From Sphingobium sp. JS3065 (GTDB lineage: Bacteria > Pseudomonadota > Alphaproteobacteria > Sphingomonadales > Sphingomonadaceae), in NCBI RefSeq assembly GCF_026427355.1, contig NZ_CP102664.1, forward strand, positions 2,848,501 through 2,912,500: a stretch of DNA of 64,000 nucleotides, given 5' to 3'. The notes beneath the pieces are model-generated. The model saw only the letters and a list, made by a program, of their open reading frames with translations. It was not told where the DNA came from and made no database searches. Positions within the stretch are counted from its first letter, which is position 1. Every line of letters begins with the position of its first letter. The position numbers and the translations under genes are program-made. Shown piece by piece: positions 37,337-49,421 of this stretch.

Positions 37337-37340
<4 letters not shown>
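36834..37340 (-). CDS. COG3650-like lipoprotein
   Basis: Predicted lipoprotein of 168 residues with lipobox VAGC (Cys16), a proline- and alanine-rich linker (about 20-70), and a compact C-terminal domain with YRAIGTEPFWAVTV and the paired cysteines of EGPCSDGM and LNGCGGL. This resembles the COG3650 group, related to HslJ/META-type domains, of unknown function. The start is GTG at 37340, overlapping the tag stop as GTGA, so it is the third gene of a gyrB-tag-lipoprotein unit. Envelope localisation is likely; its position with gyrB and tag gives no functional hint. Confidence 0.82.
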
Positions 37341-40439
<3,099 letters not shown>

Positions 40440-40494
40440 CTAAAGCGAAACATGGCGGCTTCCGCCCATGGAAAGCAGGGTCTATCAGGCAGCT

Positions 40495-40977
40495 ATGCGC
40501 ATTGTTCTTGCCCTGGTCCTGATGCTCGCCGCCTGTTCGAAAAGCAGCGACGTGCTGGAGGAACTGCCCAACAGTTCACTGGCTGGCGCGGCGCGGGAGG
40601 AGGTGCCCGACACCCGGCTGGAATCGACGCTGGCCCGCCCGGTGACGATCGGGGAGGATGGCCAGCGCCTCGACGCATGCGGCACGATGGGGCAGGCGGT
40701 GGGGGTCGGCGCCAGGGGGCTGGCGGTGCGCGCCGCCCCATTCGCCGATGCGCGGGAAATCGCCCGCATGGGGGAGGGCGGTCGCGCCTGGGTCTGCACC
40801 CGCAGCCTCGATCAGAAATGGTTGGGAGTGGTGATCGCGCCATCGCCCCCTGCGGACAATGCGGTCGAACCAGCCGATTGCGGCGTCGCAGAACCTGTGG
40901 ACCGCAAGCGACCCTATGACGGCCCCTGCCTCAGCGGCTGGGTATCGAGCGCCGCGATCAGGCTGATCGCGGGCTAG
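40495..40977 (+). CDS. SH3-like domain lipoprotein
   Basis: A 160-residue predicted lipoprotein: MRIVLALVLMLAAC gives a short signal with the lipidated Cys14. The mature part contains a region like a bacterial SH3 domain (VGARGLAVRAAPFADAREIARMGEG, then RAWVCTRSLDQKWLGVVI), which usually binds cell wall or protein ligands. Three more cysteines (CGTMG, ADCGV, GPCLSG) could form a disulfide outside the cytoplasm. An upstream in-frame ATG at 40468 would bury the signal; 40495 is preferred. Divergent from gyrB with a short gap. I do not recognise a specific family. Confidence 0.7.
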   Translation: MRIVLALVLMLAACSKSSDVLEELPNSSLAGAAREEVPDTRLESTLARPVTIGEDGQRLDACGTMGQAVGVGARGLAVRAAPFADAREIARMGEGGRAWVCTRSLDQKWLGVVIAPSPPADNAVEPADCGVAEPVDRKRPYDGPCLSGWVSSAAIRLIAG

Positions 40978-41000
40978 GGTAGAGTGCGGACCTATCCGGG

Positions 41001-41101
41001 ACCGCCGTCAGGCGGTGGAGGGGAATGGGGCACGACCTCCGCAACTTCCCCTCCACCACGCTTCGCACGGTCCCCCTCCCCACGCTTTGCGTGGGGAGGA
41101 T
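41001..41101. repeat. Intergenic inverted-repeat element, family C, copy 1
   Basis: Contains ACCGCC...GGCGGT and GGTGGAGGGG...CCCCTCCACC, then CCTCCCCACGCTTTGCGTGGGGAGG. The order of blocks matches 55386-55517 read on the other strand. It occupies most of the 163-bp gap between the SH3-like lipoprotein gene and the convergent DUF1993 gene. Confidence 0.75.
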
Positions 41102-41140
41102 TGAAGGTCCGCAATTGCTCATCCCCTCCTTTGGTAGTCG

Positions 41141-41647
41141 CTAAATCCCGCCGAGATAATTCATCTTGCCCAACGGCACGCCTGCCTGCCGCAGCAGCGC
41201 ATAGGCGGTCGTCACATGGAAATAGAAATTGGGCAGGGCAAAGCCCAGCACGTGGTTGCGGGCGGTGAAGCTGAAATCGCCACGCGGAGTCTTGAGGGTC
41301 ACCTCGACATCCTCCCGTCCGTCGATCCGTTCGCGGGGCACGGATTCCACGAAGGCGATGGTCTTGGCGATCCGCTCCTGCAGATCGGCGAAGCTCTGTT
41401 CGGTGTCGGGCATCGGCACCGGGTCGAGCGCTCCGATGCGAATCAATGTGCCCTTGGCGGTGTCGCTGGCATATTGCACCTGCGCGGTCAGCGGCGCCAT
41501 GTCGGGGATCAGCCGGGCCTGCGTCAGCGTCAGCGGATCGATCCCCTTTTCGGCGGCAAAGGCGGCGCCCTTGTCCAGGATCGCCGACAGATTGCGGAGG
41601 CCGCGCAGGAAGACGGGAACGGTCAGGTCGTACAGGTCGGTTGCCAC
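41141..41647 (-). CDS. DUF1993 family protein
   Basis: A 168-residue cytoplasmic protein of the DUF1993 family, which has a DinB-like four-helix-bundle form. Typical blocks are LYDLTVPVFLRGLRNLSAIL, ASDTAKG and the end HVTTAYALLRQAGVPLGKMNYLG. The histidines in NHVLGF and FYFHVTTAY sit where DinB-like proteins may bind metal, but no activity is known. The start is GTG at 41647, placed 6 nt after GAGGAG; a longer version from an upstream ATG would translate through that ribosome site. It stands alone. Confidence 0.9.
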   Translation of the reverse strand: MATDLYDLTVPVFLRGLRNLSAILDKGAAFAAEKGIDPLTLTQARLIPDMAPLTAQVQYASDTAKGTLIRIGALDPVPMPDTEQSFADLQERIAKTIAFVESVPRERIDGREDVEVTLKTPRGDFSFTARNHVLGFALPNFYFHVTTAYALLRQAGVPLGKMNYLGGI

Positions 41648-41766
41648 CGGCTTCTCCTCATGGTTGGGTGGACCCATATTCATGGGAGGATAGCCCCTGT
41701 CGATCCCCTGCCGAATAAAAGGACCGGCCGGCGAACTCCATGCCGGCCGGTCAGGGGGCAACCGGA

Positions 41767-42369
41767 TCAGGTCAGGGCGGCGCGCTCGCGGGGCGCGATG
41801 GTGAAGAAGGGCAGGGCGTGGTGGACGATCCAGCCGATCGTCGCGGCATAGAGCAGCGTGCCCAGGCCGACCGTGCCGCCCAGCAGCCAGCCGATCGCCA
41901 GCACGCCAATCTCTATCCCGGTGCGCACCCATTTGACCGGCAATCCGGTGCGGCGGCAGAATCCGGTCATCAACCCGTCGCGCGGCCCCGGACCCAGGCC
42001 CGCGCCGATATAGGCGCCGCCCGCTATGCCGTTGAGGACGATCCCCGCCGCCAGCCAGGCAAAGCGCAGACCATAACCCTCCGGCACCGGCAGGACCAGG
42101 AGGCTCAAGTCCACCGCGGTGCCGATCACCACTATGTTGCAGACCGTGCCGATGCCGGGCCTCTGGCGCAGCGGCCACCAGAGCAGCAGCACGGCCGCCC
42201 CGACCAGATTGACGGTCATGCCGAAGCTCAGCCCCAGTCGCGGCGCCAGCCCCTGATGCAGCACGTCCCAGGGGTCCAGCCCCAGATTGGCGCGCAGCAT
42301 CAGCGCCATGGAAAAACCATAGAGGCCCAGGCCCCAGAAAAGCTGAAACAGGCGGCGGTGCATCATCAT
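41767..42369 (-). CDS. YczE/YitT-like integral membrane protein
   Basis: A 200-residue polytopic membrane protein with five or six hydrophobic segments, opening RRLFQLFWGLGLYGFSMALM and carrying LGLDPWDVLHQGL, which is typical of the YczE group. In Bacillus and others the homologous gene is next to a MocR-type regulator, as it is here divergently (42459). The transported substrate is unknown. The start is one of three tandem ATGs (42369 given) or a GTG at 42384; no strong ribosome site distinguishes them. Expression is probably controlled by the divergent regulator through repeats in the 89-bp gap. Confidence 0.88.
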   Translation of the reverse strand: MMMHRRLFQLFWGLGLYGFSMALMLRANLGLDPWDVLHQGLAPRLGLSFGMTVNLVGAAVLLLWWPLRQRPGIGTVCNIVVIGTAVDLSLLVLPVPEGYGLRFAWLAAGIVLNGIAGGAYIGAGLGPGPRDGLMTGFCRRTGLPVKWVRTGIEIGVLAIGWLLGGTVGLGTLLYAATIGWIVHHALPFFTIAPRERAALT

Positions 42370-42387
42370 GGGTGCGGAAATCACCCA

Positions 42388-42434
42388 AAATGGCCTTTTA
42401 CAAAACAGCCATTATTCGATAATTGGCCTCTTCA
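42388..42434. promoter_or_regulatory. Direct-repeat operator and mocR promoter
   Basis: Two direct repeats, AAATGGCCTTTT (ending about 42399) and AATTGGCCTCTT (42421-42432), are 33 bp apart. Between and over them lies a rightward promoter, TTTACA (42397-42402), a 17-bp spacer, TAATTG (42420-42425). MocR regulators such as GabR and PdxR bind direct repeats, so these are a likely self-operator that also faces the YczE-like gene. Confidence 0.5.
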
Positions 42435-42458
42435 TTCTTCGGATTGGAATTGATTGCC

Positions 42459-43922
42459 ATGTCCACTTCCCTGTTGCGGCCACCTTCCCTGCTTCGCCTG
42501 CTGGGCGCCTGGCGCGCAGAGGACAGCGCCGAACCCGCCTATCGCCAATTGGCGCAGGCGTTGCGGATGCTGGTGCTGGACGGGCGCGTCGGCCTGAACG
42601 TCCGCCTGCCGGGGGAAAGGGAACTGGCCGCCGCGCTGGGCCTTAGCCGCACGACCATCGCCGCCGCCTTCGACCGGCTGCGCGATGAGGGGTTCCTGGA
42701 AAGCCGTCAGGGTTCGGGCAGCGTCACACGCCTGCCGCCGGGCCGGATGGAACAGGATCTGCCGGACATCGACACGGTCAGCCACGGCAATATCCTGAAC
42801 TGGACCCATGCCGCGCTGCCCGCCGCGCCGGGCGTCGGCCGCGCCTATCAGGCGGCGGTGCAGGCCCTGCCCGCCTTTCTGGGCGAACTGGGCTATGATC
42901 CGCTGGGCCTGCCGCCGTTGCGCCGGGCGGTCGCGGCCTATTATGAGCGGCGGGGATGTCCGACCAGTCCGGATCAGATCATCGTCACCAACGGCGCGCA
43001 GCAGGGATTGTCGCTGCTGCTGCACTGGCTGGCGGGACCGGGCGACCGGGCGGTGATCGACCATCCCACCTATCATAACGCGATCCAGGCGTTGCAGCGC
43101 GCCCATATCGTGCCGGTTCCGGTGGGCCTGCCCATACAGGGGTGGGATATCGACGCGATGGAGGCGGCCTTCCGCCAGACCAGCCCGCGTTTCGCCTATA
43201 TCATCGCCGATTTCCACAATCCCACCGGGCGCAGCATGGACCCGGCCACGCGCCGCGCGCTGGTGGCCGCCGCCGCCCGCACCCACACGCCGCTGATCAT
43301 CGATGAGACGATGGCGGCGATGGGGCTGGACAATATGCCCCCGCCCCCCGTCGCGGTGCACGATCCTTCGGGGCGGCAGGTCATCACCCTGGGTTCGGCC
43401 AGCAAGATCTTCTGGGGCGGGCTGCGCGTCGGCTGGATTCGCGCCGATCCGCAGACCGTCGCGGCGCTGGGCCGCCTGCGCACGACGATGGACATGGCCA
43501 GTCCGGTGGTGGAGCAGCTTGCCGTCGCGCATCTGATCGACAGCGATGAGGGGCTGGGCGCGCGGGCGGAGATGCTGCGCGGGCGTCGCGATCATCTTCT
43601 GGGGCTGATCGAACGGCATCTGCCGCACTGGCGCGTGGAATCGCCCGCTGGCGGACTGTCGCTCTGGGCGGAACTGCCGCGTGGGGAGGCGACGGCGCTG
43701 GCCGCCATCTCCGAAAGCCACGGCGTGCGCGTGGCTCCCGGACCGCGCTTCGGCGTCAGCGGGGCGTTCGAACGCTTCCTGCGCCTGCCCTTCACCCTGC
43801 CGGAAGAGCAGTTGACGGCAGGCGTCGAGCGGCTGGCCGAGGCCGATGCGCGGCTTCACGCGCGCCTGCCGCGTGGCCGCGATTCGCTGGCCGCCGCGCT
43901 GGAGGCCGACCGCCTGATCTAG
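42459..43922 (+). CDS. MocR-type GntR/aminotransferase transcription regulator
   Basis: Fusion of a GntR winged helix (about 20-90; LPGERELAAALGLSRTTI, then LESRQGSGSV) with a fold type I aminotransferase domain (about 115-480). The PLP lysine should be in LGSASKIFWGGLRVGW, and cofactor contacts are in IVTNGAQQGL and DFHNPTGRSMD. Such proteins sense PLP with or without an amine and control nearby genes, here probably the divergent YczE-like membrane protein. 487 residues from the ATG at 42459, which closely follows the predicted promoter. Its stop codon overlaps the first base pairs of a hairpin repeat. Confidence 0.93.
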   Translation: MSTSLLRPPSLLRLLGAWRAEDSAEPAYRQLAQALRMLVLDGRVGLNVRLPGERELAAALGLSRTTIAAAFDRLRDEGFLESRQGSGSVTRLPPGRMEQDLPDIDTVSHGNILNWTHAALPAAPGVGRAYQAAVQALPAFLGELGYDPLGLPPLRRAVAAYYERRGCPTSPDQIIVTNGAQQGLSLLLHWLAGPGDRAVIDHPTYHNAIQALQRAHIVPVPVGLPIQGWDIDAMEAAFRQTSPRFAYIIADFHNPTGRSMDPATRRALVAAAARTHTPLIIDETMAAMGLDNMPPPPVAVHDPSGRQVITLGSASKIFWGGLRVGWIRADPQTVAALGRLRTTMDMASPVVEQLAVAHLIDSDEGLGARAEMLRGRRDHLLGLIERHLPHWRVESPAGGLSLWAELPRGEATALAAISESHGVRVAPGPRFGVSGAFERFLRLPFTLPEEQLTAGVERLAEADARLHARLPRGRDSLAAALEADRLI

Positions 43923-44025
43923 AGCGGTTCTCGATCTGATTGAATCAGATCGACCGCTCTATTCCTTTGTTTTACCGCGATTTCTTAAACGTCAGATGAT
44001 GCCATCTGACTGGAAATCGCTCTAG
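43921..44025. repeat. Paired hairpin repeat after the MocR gene
   Basis: Two hairpins in tandem. The first has AGAGCGGT (43921-43928) with ACCGCTCT (43953-43960) and an inner GATCTGATT/AATCAGATC. The second has GCGATTT (43977-43983) with AAATCGC (44014-44020) and a perfect inner GTCAGATG/CATCTGAC (43991-43998, 44003-44010). Both carry AGAGCG/CGCTCT ends. This looks like a dispersed palindromic unit acting as terminator between convergent genes. Confidence 0.75.
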
Positions 44026-44037
44026 GCGGCAGGCCTG

Positions 44038-44925
44038 CTAATCGCGGCGAAGGGGATCGAGGGCGCTGGACCTGCGCGTCCGGGGGGTGGCGGGCGTGCT
44101 GCGCGCCATGTCCTCCAGCGCGGCGATCCGCTTTTCCGTCGCCGGGTGGGTGGAGAAAAGTTCGCTCACATGCACCGGTACGATGTAGAGCTGGGCGGCG
44201 GCGGGATTGCGCGCTGCCACCGGGTTGGGGATGGTTTCCGCCCGGCCGGAAATCTTGGCGAGGGCGGAGGCGAGGGCGCGGGGATTGCCGCTGATTTCCG
44301 CGCCCGCCTTGTCCGCGCCATATTCGCGGGTCCGGCTGATCGCCATCTGCACGATCATCGCGGCGAAGGGCGCGACGATCACCGCCAGCAGGGTCGCGGC
44401 GATATTGCCATGGCCGTTCTCATTGTCGCCGCCGCGAAAGAACAGCCCGAAATTGGCGAGCATGGAGATCGCGCCAGCGATGGTCGCGACCATCGTCATG
44501 ATCAGCGTGTCGCGGTTGCGCACATGGCCCAGTTCATGCGCCATCACGCCCGCCACTTCATCCCGGCTCAGCATCGAAAGCAGCCCGGTGGTGGCGGCGA
44601 CGGCGGCATGTTCCGGATCGCGGCCCGTGGCGAAGGCGTTGGGGTGCGGCTCGTCGATCAGGTAGACGCGCGGCATGGGAAGTCCGGCGCGCCGGGCCAG
44701 TTCCGCGACCAGATTGTAATATTCCGGCGCGCTGGCCGCGTCCACTTCCCGCGCATGGTGCATCGACAGCACGATCCTGTCGGCGTTCCAGAAGGTGAAC
44801 AGGTTCATGCCCGCCGCGACCAGCAGCGCGATCACCGCCCCGCCGCTGCCGCCCAGCGTATAGCCCAATGCCATGAACAGCGCCGTCAGCGCCGACAACA
44901 GCATCACCGTGCGAAAACCACTCAC
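44038..44925 (-). CDS. htpX: Membrane protease HtpX
   Basis: Zinc metalloprotease of the inner membrane that degrades misfolded membrane proteins. Two N-terminal membrane segments lie at about 6-48. The active site is HELGH (130-134) and the third ligand is in [12 protein letters not shown] second pair of hydrophobic segments spans about 140-205. 295 residues. The start is GTG at 44925, after AGGAGA with 9-nt spacing; a reading frame remains open far upstream but has no other support. The C-terminal tail after about 270 is arginine- and threonine-rich and probably unstructured. Not in an operon. Confidence 0.95.
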   Translation of the reverse strand: MSGFRTVMLLSALTALFMALGYTLGGSGGAVIALLVAAGMNLFTFWNADRIVLSMHHAREVDAASAPEYYNLVAELARRAGLPMPRVYLIDEPHPNAFATGRDPEHAAVAATTGLLSMLSRDEVAGVMAHELGHVRNRDTLIMTMVATIAGAISMLANFGLFFRGGDNENGHGNIAATLLAVIVAPFAAMIVQMAISRTREYGADKAGAEISGNPRALASALAKISGRAETIPNPVAARNPAAAQLYIVPVHVSELFSTHPATEKRIAALEDMARSTPATPRTRRSSALDPLRRD

Positions 44926-45030
44926 TTGCGTAAATCTCCTTTGCGGCCCAGATAGCGGCCTGACTCCGAATATGGGGTGGCCCTGAATATGGGGTGGCGA
45001 TGACGCGCCCGCAATCGAAAGGATGGATCG

Positions 45031-45204
45031 ATGGGAACCTTCAACGGCAAGCGCCCCGCGCATGTGAAGCCGCCCGCGCACCTGTCGAAAAGCCCGCCGG
45101 TGCCGCAGCCCGACCCGATCGACCAGCCCTCCGCCCATAAGGAGGAATTGAGCCCGGTTCGCTATGGCGACTGGGAACGCAAGGGAATCGCTATCGATTT
45201 TTGA
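45031..45204 (+). CDS. DUF1674 (SdhAF4-like) small protein
   Basis: A 57-residue protein ending [14 protein letters not shown], the diagnostic C terminus of the DUF1674 family. The eukaryotic relative SDHAF4 protects and matures the flavoprotein subunit of succinate dehydrogenase, so a role in assembling that complex is likely. The proline-rich N-terminal half ([18 protein letters not shown]) is typical and flexible. The ATG at 45031 follows GGATGGATCG, a modest ribosome site. It is short enough to be missed by length filters. It is divergent from htpX. No sdh genes are in the window. Confidence 0.9.
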   Translation: MGTFNGKRPAHVKPPAHLSKSPPVPQPDPIDQPSAHKEELSPVRYGDWERKGIAIDF

Positions 45205-45369
45205 TCCGGCCGCAAGGCGCATCAACGGCTCATCGCTGTTTGGGCACAGTTGGCGATGGCCTGTGCCGCTGCTGCGAGCGGCCCCGCCCCGCACCCCTAG
45301 CCTTTTGCGCTGCAAAACGGGCAGGTTCCGTTCGAGCGGAAAGCAGGAATATACCGGGGCGCGGATGAA

Positions 45370-45831
45370 GTGAACGTGGTTGCTGAGGTCAATCCCAGAT
45401 CAGTGTCGGATTACGCGCCGGAGGATGCGGCGCTTCTGTGTGCAGTGGGTCGTCTGGTCTGTGCCTGGACGATGCTGGAACAGAGCCTGGAGGCAAAAAT
45501 CGCGACGATGCGGGAAGCCATGGGGGATGTGCGGACCGTGGGCGCCCGGACTCGTCCGGGGATGACGAAGCTGATGACCGAATTGCGGACCATGGTGTCG
45601 ATGCGCGACCGGCGCAATGCCGGCGCGTTGATGGAAATATCGAATATCGAGCGCGACATGCAGAGGATCGACCGGTTCCGGTCGCTCATCGTCGGCGGCT
45701 TTCAGCAGCCCGCGCCCGGCGGCTTTACGTGCCGCGATGCGCGGAATAACCAGACGCATGTCTCGCTTGAACAACTCGAAGCGGAGATCGACTCCCTCGA
45801 AGGGGTGGCGCAGCGCCTGCTGGCCGTCTGA
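45370..45831 (+). CDS. Hypothetical helical protein
   Basis: I do not recognise this 153-residue protein. It begins at a GTG (45370) without a good ribosome site, so the true start may differ. It is predicted largely helical: [27 protein letters not shown], then a basic loop, then [17 protein letters not shown], a central [16 protein letters not shown] helix and no membrane segment. The pattern of a core tryptophan-methionine-leucine-glutamate helix (WTMLEQSLE) is shared by several poorly described bacterial families. It is upstream of galU by 84 bp in the same direction. Codon usage looks like its neighbours, so it is probably a native gene. Confidence 0.7.
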   Translation: MNVVAEVNPRSVSDYAPEDAALLCAVGRLVCAWTMLEQSLEAKIATMREAMGDVRTVGARTRPGMTKLMTELRTMVSMRDRRNAGALMEISNIERDMQRIDRFRSLIVGGFQQPAPGGFTCRDARNNQTHVSLEQLEAEIDSLEGVAQRLLAV

Positions 45832-45915
45832 ACGGGGTAAGCCATCTTCCATGCTTGATCTTTACGCGGCGGAGAGCGAAGCCTTTCCGCGCGCCTAGCG
45901 AAAAACAGGAGCCTC

Positions 45916-46815
45916 ATGTCCTACAAACCGATTCGCAAAGCCGTTTTCCCTGTCGCGGGTCTTGGCACGCGCTTCCTTCCGGCGACCAAATCGGTGCCCA
46001 AGGAATTGCTGCCGGTCGTGGACCGCCCGCTGATCCAATATGCGGTGGACGAAGCGCGGGAGGCGGGGATCGAGCAGATGATCTTCGTCACCGGTCGCGG
46101 CAAGGGCGCGATCGAGGATTATTTCGACATGGCGTTCGAGGCCGAGGCCACCCAGCGCGAGCGGGGCAAGGACCTGTCGGCGTTGGACGGCACGCGCCTG
46201 CTGCCCGGTAACGCGGTGTTCCTGCGCCAACAGGAACCGCTGGGCCTGGGCCATGCCATCTGGTGCGCGCGCGACATCGTGGGCGATGAACCGTTCGCGA
46301 TCCTGCTGCCCGACGAATTCATGAAGGGCAAGCCCGGAAGCGGTTGCCTGAAGCAGATGGTCGACGCCTATGAGCGGGTCGGCGGCAACCTGGTCTGCGC
46401 GCTGGAAGTGCCGATGGCGGACACGCCGAGCTATGGCGTGATCGATCCGGGCAAGCGCGACGGCGCGCTGACCGAGGTGAAGGGGTTGGTGGAAAAGCCG
46501 GCTCCGGGTACGGCGCCGTCCAACCTGATCCTGCCGGGCCGCTACATCCTTCAACCGGAAGTGATGAAAATCCTGGAGACGCAGGAAAAGGGCGCGGGCG
46601 GGGAGATTCAGCTTACCGACGCCATGGCGTCGATGATCGGGACGCAGCCTTTCCACGGCGTGACCTTCGACGGGCGGCGGTTCGATTGCGGGTCCAAGGC
46701 GGGCTATATCGAGGCGAATCTGGCGCTGGCGCTGGGCCGGGAAGATCTGGGCGAACATATCCGGAAGTTCGCGCTGGCGGAACTGGGCGTCAGCGACATC
46801 GCCGCCGCAGCCTGA
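45916..46815 (+). CDS. galU: UTP-glucose-1-phosphate uridylyltransferase
   Basis: Makes UDP-glucose for polysaccharide and glycolipid synthesis; in sphingomonads it can feed exopolysaccharide and glycosphingolipid pathways. The nucleotide-binding start FPVAGLGTRFLPATKSVPKE is at about 11-30, with LPVVDRPLIQYAVDEA next and EKPAPGTAPSNL later. 299 residues is normal. The ATG at 45916 follows CAGGAGCC with good spacing. It is convergent with the heparinase-family gene, the gap containing a GC-rich hairpin and a shared 23-bp repeat. Confidence 0.97.
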   Translation: MSYKPIRKAVFPVAGLGTRFLPATKSVPKELLPVVDRPLIQYAVDEAREAGIEQMIFVTGRGKGAIEDYFDMAFEAEATQRERGKDLSALDGTRLLPGNAVFLRQQEPLGLGHAIWCARDIVGDEPFAILLPDEFMKGKPGSGCLKQMVDAYERVGGNLVCALEVPMADTPSYGVIDPGKRDGALTEVKGLVEKPAPGTAPSNLILPGRYILQPEVMKILETQEKGAGGEIQLTDAMASMIGTQPFHGVTFDGRRFDCGSKAGYIEANLALALGREDLGEHIRKFALAELGVSDIAAAA

Positions 46816-46844
46816 GCGCTGGCTTTTGGCCAAACCAAGATATT

Positions 46845-46866
46845 CCCCTCCCGCCTGCGGGAGGGG
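46845..46866. terminator. GC-rich hairpin between galU and the heparinase gene
   Basis: CCCCTCCCGC (46845-46854) pairs with GCGGGAGGGG (46857-46866) around a 2-nt centre. It lies 30 bp past the galU stop between convergent genes. No long T-run follows, so it may be a partial repeat unit as well as a terminator. Confidence 0.5.
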
Positions 46867-46878
46867 GAACGACGGAAA

Positions 46879-46901
46879 TCCACCCAAAACCGGCCAACGT
46901 C
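46879..46901. repeat. 23-bp exact repeat, copy 2
   Basis: The exact reverse complement of 4064-4086, located just past the stop of the heparinase-family gene. Both copies sit at the 3' end of a gene. Confidence 0.7.
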
Positions 46902-46906
46902 CGCCG

Positions 46907-48673
46907 TCAGCCGACCTTCTTGAACAGCCAGCCGATCGTAGATCCGCCGGGCAGCGCTTCGGTCGTGACGACCAACTGTCGCGTGCCATGGGGGCGGCCT
47001 TCGGCATCGGTCCAGAGGCTTTCCTCGATCGCCAGCTTTCCCGCATTGGCGCGGAATTGCCAGGTCGCGCCCGTGTCGATGCGCAGCAACGCGCCCATGC
47101 CGTCCGCGGTGGGGGTGGGTTCCACGCCGGGGGCCAGATGGAAGCGAAGATGGACGGGCAGTTTCACCGGCCTGCGGCGGCGGGCGGCGGGGGTCAGCAT
47201 ATCCTCGCCCCGCACTTCCTTGCCGTCGCCGCTCATCAGCAGCAGGCGGCGGTGGACATAGCCCATGCGGCGGACATAGCCGTCATGCGAAAGGTCGAGG
47301 CGGCTGCCGCTTTCGGTTTCCTGACGGTTGATCTCAACCTCCGTCACGCCCTTGCCCAATGTCCCGTCGGGCAGCAGCGCGGTGGAATTGCTGTCGTCCA
47401 GCACCAGCGTGCTGTGCGCGGCGGTGGTGCGCAGGCCCTGCGACAGGTCGCGGGGCATCCACGCGCCTTCCAGCGCCGCGCCGCCGCAATTGACGATCAG
47501 CCGCTGCTGGCCGTCGCTGATCTCTATCGCGCCGGTGGAGGCGCAGCCCGCATCGGCCAGTTGCGCGACGGGCGGCGGGGCGGCGTCGACCTGAACCACC
47601 GTGCCCCCGGCCGCCAGGCGCTGATAGCCCCAGCCATTGGCCTGCCGCAGCGGGCGGGCACGCACCCGGCTGGCGCGGATGACCGCTTCGATGGTGGCGG
47701 GGTCGATCGCGCCCGCGCCCTGCCAGTTGCCAAGGCCGCCGTCGCCATGGGTCAGGCCCAGCAGCGCCGGAACCGCCTTGGCCAGCGCGTCCTTCAGGAA
47801 AGGGGGTGTCTGTTCGCGGCGCACCTCATAGACCGCGCTCACCATGGTCAGCAGCATGATCGCTTCCAACTGGTCGAGCGGCGAGCGGGAGATGATGCCG
47901 CCATCGGCATGAAGACCGCTGTCGAGCGCGCGTTTCAGGCCCGCTTCCCCGAACAGCTTGCGCGCCGCGCCGCCGGGCAGCAGCATCGACGCCGCGACGA
48001 TGCCGCCCCAGGCGACGAGCCGGGGCAGGCCGATCGGCGCCTTGTCCGCGCCCCTATCGAGATGGCGGGCGGTGCGGGCTATGCAGTTCAGCACCAGCGA
48101 ACGGTAGACGAGGTCGCTGGACGACAGGATCAGCGGCGCATGGGCCGACCAGAAGAGCAGGCGCCAGCCCGCATTGTCGGCGCGCCAGGCAGGTTCGCTG
48201 GGCGTCTCTGCATGGGCGTCCAGCCATTTGCGCATCACGCCCTCGGCCAGGGGCGCGGCCTGTTCGCGGGTGGCGACGGTGGCCAGGTCGCGCAGCCAGT
48301 GGAAGCCGTGCAGATAATCGCTAAAGCCGGGCGTCAGGCCCGGATTGGCGAAATCCAGCTTGCCCAGCGGCTGTTTCAGGCCCCGGAACAGGAAATAACC
48401 GGCGCGGATCGCCTGGCCCGCATGGGCGTTGCCGGGAATCTCGTCGTCCGGAACGGCGAGCAGCTTGAGTGGATATTTGCCCTTCAGCCGGCGGCCGTGA
48501 ATCGGTGTCTTCCAACTGAGCAGATAGAAATGGTTGGCGATGCGCTGGGCCAGCGAAAGCCCCTTGTCATCCGCGATGCGGATGAGCCGCTTGCCCTGCT
48601 CGATTCCGTCTTCCGGGCCGGGTCCGGCCTCTTGGGGGACGGAATGGGGGGAAAGGCGGCGGCGGTCGCTCAC
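46907..48673 (-). CDS. Heparinase II/III family protein
   Basis: A 588-residue protein with an N-terminal alpha/alpha toroid-type region and the C-terminal heparinase II/III beta domain (about 330-580; [30 protein letters not shown]). Family members are polysaccharide lyases, but the version that sits next to an RsmB-type methyltransferase gene in many alphaproteobacteria has no demonstrated substrate and no obvious signal peptide, as here. The GTG start at 48673 overlaps the rpe stop as GTGA. It ends the leftward unit methyltransferase-PAS-rpe-heparinase. In many genomes purH follows at this place; here galU lies opposite instead. Confidence 0.88.
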   Translation of the reverse strand: MSDRRRLSPHSVPQEAGPGPEDGIEQGKRLIRIADDKGLSLAQRIANHFYLLSWKTPIHGRRLKGKYPLKLLAVPDDEIPGNAHAGQAIRAGYFLFRGLKQPLGKLDFANPGLTPGFSDYLHGFHWLRDLATVATREQAAPLAEGVMRKWLDAHAETPSEPAWRADNAGWRLLFWSAHAPLILSSSDLVYRSLVLNCIARTARHLDRGADKAPIGLPRLVAWGGIVAASMLLPGGAARKLFGEAGLKRALDSGLHADGGIISRSPLDQLEAIMLLTMVSAVYEVRREQTPPFLKDALAKAVPALLGLTHGDGGLGNWQGAGAIDPATIEAVIRASRVRARPLRQANGWGYQRLAAGGTVVQVDAAPPPVAQLADAGCASTGAIEISDGQQRLIVNCGGAALEGAWMPRDLSQGLRTTAAHSTLVLDDSNSTALLPDGTLGKGVTEVEINRQETESGSRLDLSHDGYVRRMGYVHRRLLLMSGDGKEVRGEDMLTPAARRRRPVKLPVHLRFHLAPGVEPTPTADGMGALLRIDTGATWQFRANAGKLAIEESLWTDAEGRPHGTRQLVVTTEALPGGSTIGWLFKKVG

Positions 48674-49332
48674 CCGCCGCGCAGCGTCCGGATATTGCCG
48701 GCATAGGCGGTCGGGCCGCCGCGGAAGGTCGCTGTGCCCGCCACCAGCACGTCGGCGCCCGCCTCGATGGCGAGCGGAGCAGTGGTGAAATCGATGCCGC
48801 CATCGACCTGCAAACGGATGTCGCGGCCCGACTTCTCGATCATCTTGCGGATCGCCTCGATCTTGCGAAGCTGGTTGTTGATGAAGCTCTGGCCGCCGAA
48901 ACCGGGGTTGACGCTCATCACCAGGATCAGGTCGACGTCATCGATCAGATAATCCAGCATCTTCGCCGGGGTGCCGGGGTTCAGCACCACGCCCGCCTGC
49001 ACGCCCAGCGACTTGATATGCTGGATGGAGCGGTGGATGTGGGGACCGGCTTCGGGATGGACGGTCAATATGTCCGCCCCCGCTTCGGCGAAGGCGTTCA
49101 GATACTGGTCCACGGGGGAGATCATCAGATGGACGTCGAAGGTCTTCTTGGTATGCGGGCGCAACGCCTTCACCACGCCGGGACCGATGGTGATGTTGGG
49201 CACGAAATGGCCGTCCATCACATCGATGTGAATCCAGTCGGCGCCCGCTTCGTCGATGGCGCGGACCTCTTCGCCCAGGCGAGCGAAATCGGCGGACAGG
49301 ATGGAGGGCGAGATCAGGATAGGGCTGGTCAT
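48670..49332 (-). CDS. rpe: Ribulose-phosphate 3-epimerase
   Basis: TIM-barrel enzyme of the pentose phosphate pathway interconverting ribulose and xylulose 5-phosphates. It opens [16 protein letters not shown], the metal-binding block is [12 protein letters not shown] (about 34-45), and [10 protein letters not shown] and QVDGGI follow. 220 residues. The ATG at 49332 is placed by the conserved opening; the reading frame extends further upstream but without conservation. The stop overlaps the next gene's GTG. An 89-bp gap separates it from the PAS gene upstream, so it may also have its own promoter. Confidence 0.97.
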   Translation of the reverse strand: MTSPILISPSILSADFARLGEEVRAIDEAGADWIHIDVMDGHFVPNITIGPGVVKALRPHTKKTFDVHLMISPVDQYLNAFAEAGADILTVHPEAGPHIHRSIQHIKSLGVQAGVVLNPGTPAKMLDYLIDDVDLILVMSVNPGFGGQSFINNQLRKIEAIRKMIEKSGRDIRLQVDGGIDFTTAPLAIEAGADVLVAGTATFRGGPTAYAGNIRTLRGG

Positions 49333-49421
49333 TTGACCTTCGGCCTTAGCCTTGGCCGGTGGCCAGGGCAACGTCCTATTAACGTTATTCACAGGCTTTT
49401 GCGGGCTGTGGACAGCGGCGG

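Noticed and set aside
46826..48706. 626-codon frame opposite the heparinase-family gene
   Set aside because: Shadow frame without recognisable domains.
49385..49393. TTATTCACA, a match to the DnaA-box consensus
   Set aside because: A single nine-base match is expected by chance about twice in 64 kb on both strands, and there is no cluster, AT-rich region or hemE gene beside it.
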